Assembly: GCA_016793685.1 (NCBI GenBank)
Contig: JAEULX010000276.1
Location: 1 to 10,296, forward strand
Source: Bradyrhizobiaceae bacterium
GTDB taxonomy: Bacteria > Pseudomonadota > Alphaproteobacteria > Rhizobiales > Xanthobacteraceae
DNA length: 10,296 nucleotides
Direction of reading: 5' to 3'
In this document: in pieces, positions 6,359 to 10,296 of the stretch
Numbering within the stretch: position 1 is the stretch's first letter
How the letters are laid out: every line of letters begins with the position of its first letter
The notes under the pieces: generated by a model
Told to the model about the DNA's origin: nothing
What the model saw: the letters and a program-made list of their open reading frames with translations, nothing else
Database searches by the model: none
Position numbers and translations under genes: made by a program

Positions 6359-7246
6359 GTGCTGCGAAATTTGATTGTGTTGGTCACGGTGGCTTTGGGC
6401 GCGGCAACCGGTGCGGTTCATGCCCAGGATCAGCCGAAGGGTGGGCCGGTGGCGTCGCCGCCGGGAGCCGCAGTCTATTTCATTGACATCAAGGACGGCG
6501 CCACGATTCCGACCAAGCCCACGATTCATTTCGGACTGCGCGGCATGGGCGTTGCGCCGGCCGGTTCGGAACGCGCCAATGCGGGCCACCATCATCTCTT
6601 GATCGACACCGACTTGCCGCCGCTCGATCAGCCCATTCCGAACGACTTCAATCATCTGCATTTCGGTGCGGGGCAGACCGAAGCCGAGGTGACGCTGGCG
6701 CCGGGCGAACACACGCTGCAGCTTGTGTTTGCAGACAAAGACCACATTCCGCATTCGCCGCCGCTTTACTCGCCGAAAATCCGGGTCCGGGTCGTGGAAG
6801 AAGGCGCGGCGCCGGCTGCGGCCTCGGCGGCTCCGCCGCCGTCTCGGCGCCATCCCGCTCCCGCCGATGCGAAGGTTTACTTCGTCTATCCGACCAACGG
6901 CGGTTACGTATCGCAGACGCCGATCATCCGTTTCGGGCTCGTCAACATGGGCGTGGCGCCGGCGGGGGCCGCTAAAGCCAATACCGGGCATCACCATCTT
7001 TTGATCGACACCCCGGTGCCGCCACTCGATCAACCTATTCCGAACGACTTCAACCATTTGCATTTCGGAGCCGGTCAAACGGAGGCCAAGGTCACGCTCC
7101 CGTTGGGCGTTCACACACTGCAGCTCCTGCTCGGCGATGAAAACCACGTGCCGCATGACCCGCCGGTCATGTCCAAGCCGATCAAAGTGACGGTGACGGA
7201 AACTGGGCGCAGGCCGCGGCCGCGGAAGAGCAAGCGGCGACGTTGA
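6359..7246 (+). CDS. Secreted protein with two tandem DUF4399 domains
   Basis: A 295-residue protein. A short signal peptide (about 1-22, LRNLIVLVTVALGAATG, cleavage at VHA-QD) sends it to the periplasm or outside. Two copies of DUF4399 follow, at about residues 37-145 and 171-280. They are joined by an Ala/Pro linker, and the tail is very basic (RRPRPRKSKRRR). Each copy has VYF, FGL, NMGVAPAG or GMGVAPAG, GHHHLLIDT, PPLDQPIPNDFNHLHFGAGQTEA, a HTLQL element, and a PH(S/D)PP element. Most family members have one copy. The conserved His clusters suggest metal binding, but no activity is established for the family. A GTG start with a strong ribosome binding site is preferred to the ATG at 6326. 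The caspase gene follows 26 bases later, so the two are likely one operon. Confidence 0.9.
   Translation: MLRNLIVLVTVALGAATGAVHAQDQPKGGPVASPPGAAVYFIDIKDGATIPTKPTIHFGLRGMGVAPAGSERANAGHHHLLIDTDLPPLDQPIPNDFNHLHFGAGQTEAEVTLAPGEHTLQLVFADKDHIPHSPPLYSPKIRVRVVEEGAAPAAASAAPPPSRRHPAPADAKVYFVYPTNGGYVSQTPIIRFGLVNMGVAPAGAAKANTGHHHLLIDTPVPPLDQPIPNDFNHLHFGAGQTEAKVTLPLGVHTLQLLLGDENHVPHDPPVMSKPIKVTVTETGRRPRPRKSKRRR
6467..7198 (+). repeat. Intragenic domain duplication (two DUF4399 copies)
   Basis: Copy 1 is at about 6467-6793 and copy 2 at about 6869-7198. The core stretch of about 20 residues from PPLD to GQTEA is identical in the two copies except at its flanks, while the DNA differs mostly at third codon positions. 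This points to an old tandem duplication kept under protein-level selection. Confidence 0.8.
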
Positions 7247-7262
7247 CGAGGGAGTGCAATTT

Positions 7263-7267
7263 GGAGG
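7263..7267 (+). promoter_or_regulatory. Ribosome binding site that sets the caspase start at 7273
   Basis: GGAGG is followed by 5 bases and the ATG at 7273. This places a normal signal peptide (MRLRLFSIAA...) at the N-terminus. The frame also has a TTG at 7243 overlapping the previous stop (TTGA), but that would add ten residues before the signal and lacks a comparable site. Confidence 0.65.
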
Positions 7268-7272
7268 CGAGG

Positions 7273-8913
7273 ATGCGACTACGCCTTTTCTCCATAGCAG
7301 CCGCGTTGGTTGGCTTGGTGCTCGTCGCCGTTTCGGCGACGGCCGCCATGGCCGAACGGCGCGTGGCGCTCGTGATCGGCAATGCGGCGTATCAGAATGC
7401 CTCCAGCCTGACGAACACCGTCAACGACGCTGCGGCGATGACGCGCATGTTCGAGAAGGCCGGGTTCGACGTCGTCGAATCGCGCACCGATCTCGGCGTG
7501 GTGGAGTTCAAGCGCGCGCTGCGAGAATTCATGTTCACGGCGCAGGACGCCGATATCGCCGTGGTGTATTTCGCCGGGCACGGCATCGAAATTCGCGGCT
7601 CCAACTATCTCATTCCGGTCGATGCCAAGCTGCGCAGCGACTATGACGCCGACGACGAGGCGATCTCGCTCGAGCGGCTCATCCTGGCGGTGGAGCCGGT
7701 CAAGCAACTGCGGCTCATCATTCTCGACGCCTGTCGGGACAATCCGTTTCTGCGCAGAATGCAGCGCGCATTTGCTGCGCGGGCGGTGACGGGCGGCCTC
7801 GCCACGGTCGAACCCAGCGCCGGCAATACGCTGATCGCCTATGCGGCCAAGGCGGGCTCGGTCTCCTATGACGGCGCCGGGCCGAACAGCCCGTTCACCA
7901 CCTCGCTGATGAAGCATCTTTTCGAGCCGGGCCTCGACATCCGGATCGCCTTCGGCCGGGTTCGCGACGAAGTCATGAAAACGACCACGAACCGGCAGGA
8001 GCCGTTCGTTTACGGTTCGCTGGGCGGAACGACGATCGCGCTGGTCAAGGCTCCCGATCAGCCGGCTCCCGCGTTGGCGAGAGTAGGCTCCGGCGACTCG
8101 CGCTACGACATCCAGCGCGATTACGAATTCGCCGAACGCATCGGCACGCAGCAGGCGTGGGAGTCGTTCCTCCAGGCGCACAGCACCGGCTACTACGCGG
8201 GCCTCGCCAGGGCGCAACTCGCGAAGCTGAAAGAGACCGCGGAAAAAGCGGTGCCCTCGGTCATCGCTGCACGTGAGCCGCAAAACCGCGACGACAGCGA
8301 GTCGGTGTCCAGGGCCCCGCCGCCGAAGGACCAGTTGAAGAGCGAGCCCAAGGTCCAGCCGCCGAGGGATCAGGCAAAGAGCGAGCCAAAGCCCCAGCGC
8401 AAGGATCGACAGGCGAGGCTCGAGCCCAAGCCGGAGGAAGATGATCTCAAGGTCGCTCCGGCCGCGTCGGCGATCGCGGTCGATCCGTGCAAGCAGGAAG
8501 AGGAAAAACTCGCGCGGTTGCGCGCCAATCCGGTGCGGGACGAGATCATTCGGCTGGAGCGGGAACTCACTTGCAAACGGCTCAAGCTGCAGGTCGTGCG
8601 CCTGCGCGAAAGCGTCGTCGGCGAACTGCCTGCGGCTACGGGCGCAACCGCTGTCGCCCCGGCGATCCCGATCGAAGACACGGCAAATAGCCTGCCCCAG
8701 AGCGGCGTCAGCGCCGCCGTTCCGCAGCCGAAACAGGATGGCGGAAATGCCGCCGCGCGGCGCCCCGATGATTGCCAGAAGGACCAGGAAACGCTGGTTC
8801 GGCTGCGCGCCGTCCCGACGCGGGCGGACGTGGCGCGCTTCGAGCGCGAGCTGAGCTGCGAGCGCCTCCGCCCGCAAGTTCTTAGGCTGCGGGAAAGCCT
8901 GGGCGTCGACTAG
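7273..8913 (+). CDS. Secreted caspase-family (C14) protease with duplicated C-terminal Cys-pair motif
   Basis: A 546-residue protein. Residues 1-27 are a signal peptide (basic MRLR, hydrophobic core, cleavage at AMA-ER). Residues 29-258 form a caspase-like domain: RRVALVIGNAAYQN, LTNTVNDAAAM, VVYFAGHGIEI with catalytic His103, NYLIPVDAKL, LIILDACRDNPF with catalytic Cys154, NTLIAYAAKAGSVSYDG, NSPFTTSLM, and RQEPFVYGSL. Both catalytic residues are present, so it is probably an active Cys protease of the bacterial orthocaspase type. Residues 277-320 hold a helical motif common in rhizobial caspase proteins (WESFLQAHSTGYYAGLARAQLAKL). A charged Pro/Lys/Glu linker covers 330-395. Two copies of a 48-residue motif with two cysteines each (404-451 and 499-546) end the protein. 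It is co-transcribed with the DUF4399 gene and converges on the M48 gene. Confidence 0.93.
   Translation: MRLRLFSIAAALVGLVLVAVSATAAMAERRVALVIGNAAYQNASSLTNTVNDAAAMTRMFEKAGFDVVESRTDLGVVEFKRALREFMFTAQDADIAVVYFAGHGIEIRGSNYLIPVDAKLRSDYDADDEAISLERLILAVEPVKQLRLIILDACRDNPFLRRMQRAFAARAVTGGLATVEPSAGNTLIAYAAKAGSVSYDGAGPNSPFTTSLMKHLFEPGLDIRIAFGRVRDEVMKTTTNRQEPFVYGSLGGTTIALVKAPDQPAPALARVGSGDSRYDIQRDYEFAERIGTQQAWESFLQAHSTGYYAGLARAQLAKLKETAEKAVPSVIAAREPQNRDDSESVSRAPPPKDQLKSEPKVQPPRDQAKSEPKPQRKDRQARLEPKPEEDDLKVAPAASAIAVDPCKQEEEKLARLRANPVRDEIIRLERELTCKRLKLQVVRLRESVVGELPAATGATAVAPAIPIEDTANSLPQSGVSAAVPQPKQDGGNAAARRPDDCQKDQETLVRLRAVPTRADVARFERELSCERLRPQVLRLRESLGVD
8482..8910 (+). repeat. Duplicated 48-residue Cys-pair motif inside the caspase gene
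   Basis: Copy 1 (8482-8625, residues 404-451) and copy 2 (8767-8910, residues 499-546) share the pattern C-x7-L-x-RLRA-x-P-x-R, then R-x-ERELxCxRL, then QVxRLRES. The two cysteines are 28 residues apart in both copies (406/434 and 501/529). The segments are predicted helical, and each could form a small disulfide-stapled hairpin in an oxidising compartment. Confidence 0.8.
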
Positions 8914-8924
8914 GCGGGCCCGCC
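8913..8924. other. Perfect 12-base palindrome between convergent genes
   Basis: GGCGGGCCCGCC begins at the last base of the caspase stop codon and fills most of the 20-base gap before the end of the M48 gene. It could stall polymerases arriving from both sides, but as a hairpin it has no free loop and no T-run, so a terminator role is unproven. Confidence 0.3.
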
Positions 8925-8933
8925 GGACATGCT

Positions 8934-10115
8934 TCAGCGATGCGGACCCCACGGTCCGGGCAAGGGTGGCGTGGGCGGCGTATTCGACGAAGCCTCGGCG
9001 CCGCTCGACCAGGGCCCGGGGTAGGGGGCCGCAGGAGTCTCGGGAGCAGAGGCGGGGCGCGGCGCGGCGTCCTCTGAAGGCGCGGCTTCTTCCGGCGGCG
9101 TGGCGTCTTCCGGCGGCGGCAATGCGATCGGCCCCGGATCGTGGCCGCCGGCGTATTTGACGAGCGCCTCGACGCGGCTGTCGATCGAAGGATGCGTCGC
9201 AAACAGATCGGCGAAGCCCGACCGCGGATTGTCGACGCACATTTCCATCACCGCGGAGGTCGCACCCGGAAGTTCGCCGCGGCCTTCGATCTTGCGCAAT
9301 GCGGAAATCATCGCGTCCGGATTCTTGGTCAGTTCGACCGAGCCGGCGTCGGCAAGGAATTCGCGCGATCGTGACAGGGCGAAGCGTATCAATGCCGACA
9401 AGAGCCAGGCGAGGGCAATCAGCACGGCGGCGATGAGAAGCGCGGCGCCGGCGCCGCCTTTGCCGCGGTCGCTGCTGTCGCCATTATCCGACCGCCGGCT
9501 GCGCCAGCCGAAGCCGGTGTTGAACCACATCCGGAACAGCAATTCGGCGAAGAAGGCGATCACGCCGGCGATGACCACCGCGATCACCATCATGCGCACA
9601 TCGCCGTTGCGGACATGGGTCAACTCGTGGCCGAGAACCGCTTCGGTTTCGGCGTCGTCGAGCCTGCCGAGCAACCCGGTCGTCACCGTGATCGCGTATT
9701 GCTTTTCGTTCATGCCGGTGGCGAAGGCATTGAGCGCATCGCTCTGCATCACCTTCAGCGCCGGCATCGGAATGCCGCGCGAGATGCACAGATTTTCCAG
9801 GAGATTGTAGAGGCGCGGCTGTTCCTTGCGCGTCACCGCGTGGCCGCCGGTGACGGCGTCGATGATATTCTGATGAAAATAATAGGCGAAGACGATCCAC
9901 ACGGCCGTACCGATGGTCGCCCATGGCGCCGCGAGCAGGAAATCGCGCCAGGCCCGGCGCAAAAGCCATTGCAGCGAAGCATCGTAGGAGAAAGCCTCAC
10001 CCGCGAGCGCGCCGGCATAGACGAGCAGGTAGACGAGCAGGAACAGGCTCACCAGCAGCGCGACGGAGCGGCGCTTGTTGGATTGGATGTGCGTATAGAG
10101 CCCATAGGCGGCCAT
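8934..10115 (-). CDS. M48 family membrane zinc metalloprotease (HtpX-like)
   Basis: A 393-residue inner-membrane protease of family M48, related to HtpX, which degrades misfolded membrane proteins. Predicted membrane segments are about 17-39, 62-80, 174-197 and 222-246. The zinc motif is HELTH (His163, Glu164, His167) in VLGHELTHVRNGDVR. The third ligand is Glu252 in SREFLADAGSV. Other family marks are NAFATG near 129-134 and ATHPSIDSRVEAL near 306-318. From about residue 325 a Pro/Ala/Glu-rich tail replaces the usual short C-terminus and ends with two PGPW motifs (366-369 and 386-389). This type is often next to lemA, but the 181 bases upstream in the window show no lemA end. The ATG at 10113-10115 has no strong ribosome binding site; the N-terminus MAAYGLYTHIQSNKRR looks right for the family. 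Confidence 0.92.
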   Translation of the reverse strand: MAAYGLYTHIQSNKRRSVALLVSLFLLVYLLVYAGALAGEAFSYDASLQWLLRRAWRDFLLAAPWATIGTAVWIVFAYYFHQNIIDAVTGGHAVTRKEQPRLYNLLENLCISRGIPMPALKVMQSDALNAFATGMNEKQYAITVTTGLLGRLDDAETEAVLGHELTHVRNGDVRMMVIAVVIAGVIAFFAELLFRMWFNTGFGWRSRRSDNGDSSDRGKGGAGAALLIAAVLIALAWLLSALIRFALSRSREFLADAGSVELTKNPDAMISALRKIEGRGELPGATSAVMEMCVDNPRSGFADLFATHPSIDSRVEALVKYAGGHDPGPIALPPPEDATPPEEAAPSEDAAPRPASAPETPAAPYPGPWSSGAEASSNTPPTPPLPGPWGPHR

Positions 10116-10228
10116 GCGCCATGTTTATGCCGGGTCTCGCGACCTCGTCCAGGCCCATCAAGTCGGGGCGAAGCAGGATTGGGTGCGTGAACCCGCGCAA
10201 ATCTGCCGGCGATTTCCGAGTGTCGCCA

Positions 10229-10296
10229 TGCTCAAAGCATTGCCGTGGTCAAAGCGCCGCCTTGGTCAAAGCGCCGCGATTGTCAAAGTATCGCCA
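10229..10296. repeat. Four imperfect 17-base tandem repeats, running to the window edge
   Basis: Units start at 10229, 10246, 10263 and 10280, each about TGGTCAAAGCGCCGCCT. All four share the core TCAAAG at the same place; units 2 and 3 differ at their last two bases only. A decayed fifth unit may precede (about 10212-10228, ending GTGTCGCCA like unit 4). The 17-base period puts the minus-strand TTTGA into every frame, so no minus-strand protein reads through it. The array may continue beyond the window. Confidence 0.8.

Noticed and set aside
6308..7156. 282-codon minus-strand frame opposite the DUF4399 gene, with an apparent internal repeat
   Set aside because: The repeat is only the mirror of the DUF4399 duplication on the plus strand.
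7279..9240. Very long open frame (653 codons) on the minus strand opposite the caspase gene
   Set aside because: It is Arg-, Ala- and Gly-rich with no recognisable domain, crosses the ends of two convergent real genes, and is explained by GC-rich third positions of the plus-strand gene.
10114..10296. Plus-strand frame open from an ATG at 10114 to the window edge
   Set aside because: It has no ribosome binding site, overlaps the start of the M48 gene, and runs through the tandem repeats; it cannot be supported without the sequence beyond the edge.

Overview
The window looks like chromosomal DNA of an alphaproteobacterium, most likely of the order Hyphomicrobiales (Bradyrhizobium / Rhodopseudomonas / Xanthobacteraceae side). 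The reasons are the high GC content with strong third-position GC (long antisense frames stay open across most genes), a RuvX and a UPF0173 hydrolase of alphaproteobacterial type, an HWE/HisKA_2-type histidine kinase, and a good match to an EcfG general-stress promoter. There are nine complete protein genes, one 3' gene fragment at the left edge, no RNA gene, no insertion sequence and no CRISPR array that I can see.

Layout. Positions 1-93 hold the end of an unidentified plus-strand gene, converging on ruvX (minus). RuvX diverges from a UPF0173 metallo-beta-lactamase-fold hydrolase. Next come three plus-strand single genes: a membrane-anchored Ala/Pro-rich protein with a Tyr-rich tail behind a candidate EcfG promoter, a CreA-family secreted protein, and a cytosolic PAS-HWE histidine kinase. 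The kinase converges, with a 9-base gap, on a large minus-strand gene for a secreted caspase-fold protein fused to an FGE/SUMF1 domain. Across a 335-base divergent intergenic region lies a plus-strand pair: a secreted protein with two tandem DUF4399 domains, and 26 bases later a secreted caspase-family protein with an intact His/Cys dyad and a duplicated Cys-pair motif at its C-terminus. That pair converges on an HtpX-like M48 membrane metalloprotease (minus). The right edge holds four imperfect 17-base tandem repeats that appear noncoding.

How the genes may work together. Positions 4377-8913 are the most interesting part. They form a divergent three-gene locus in which every product has an N-terminal export signal. 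One caspase homologue keeps GHG and DAC at the catalytic sites. The other has Phe and Ser there and carries an FGE-type domain that itself lacks the formylglycine-generating cysteines. This is the pattern of an active enzyme paired with a pseudo-enzyme that could regulate or scaffold it, probably in the periplasm. That reading is inference; only the residues, the signal peptides and the arrangement are seen. The EcfG promoter and the HWE kinase suggest a stress-response theme near by, but nothing in the sequence ties them to the caspase locus.
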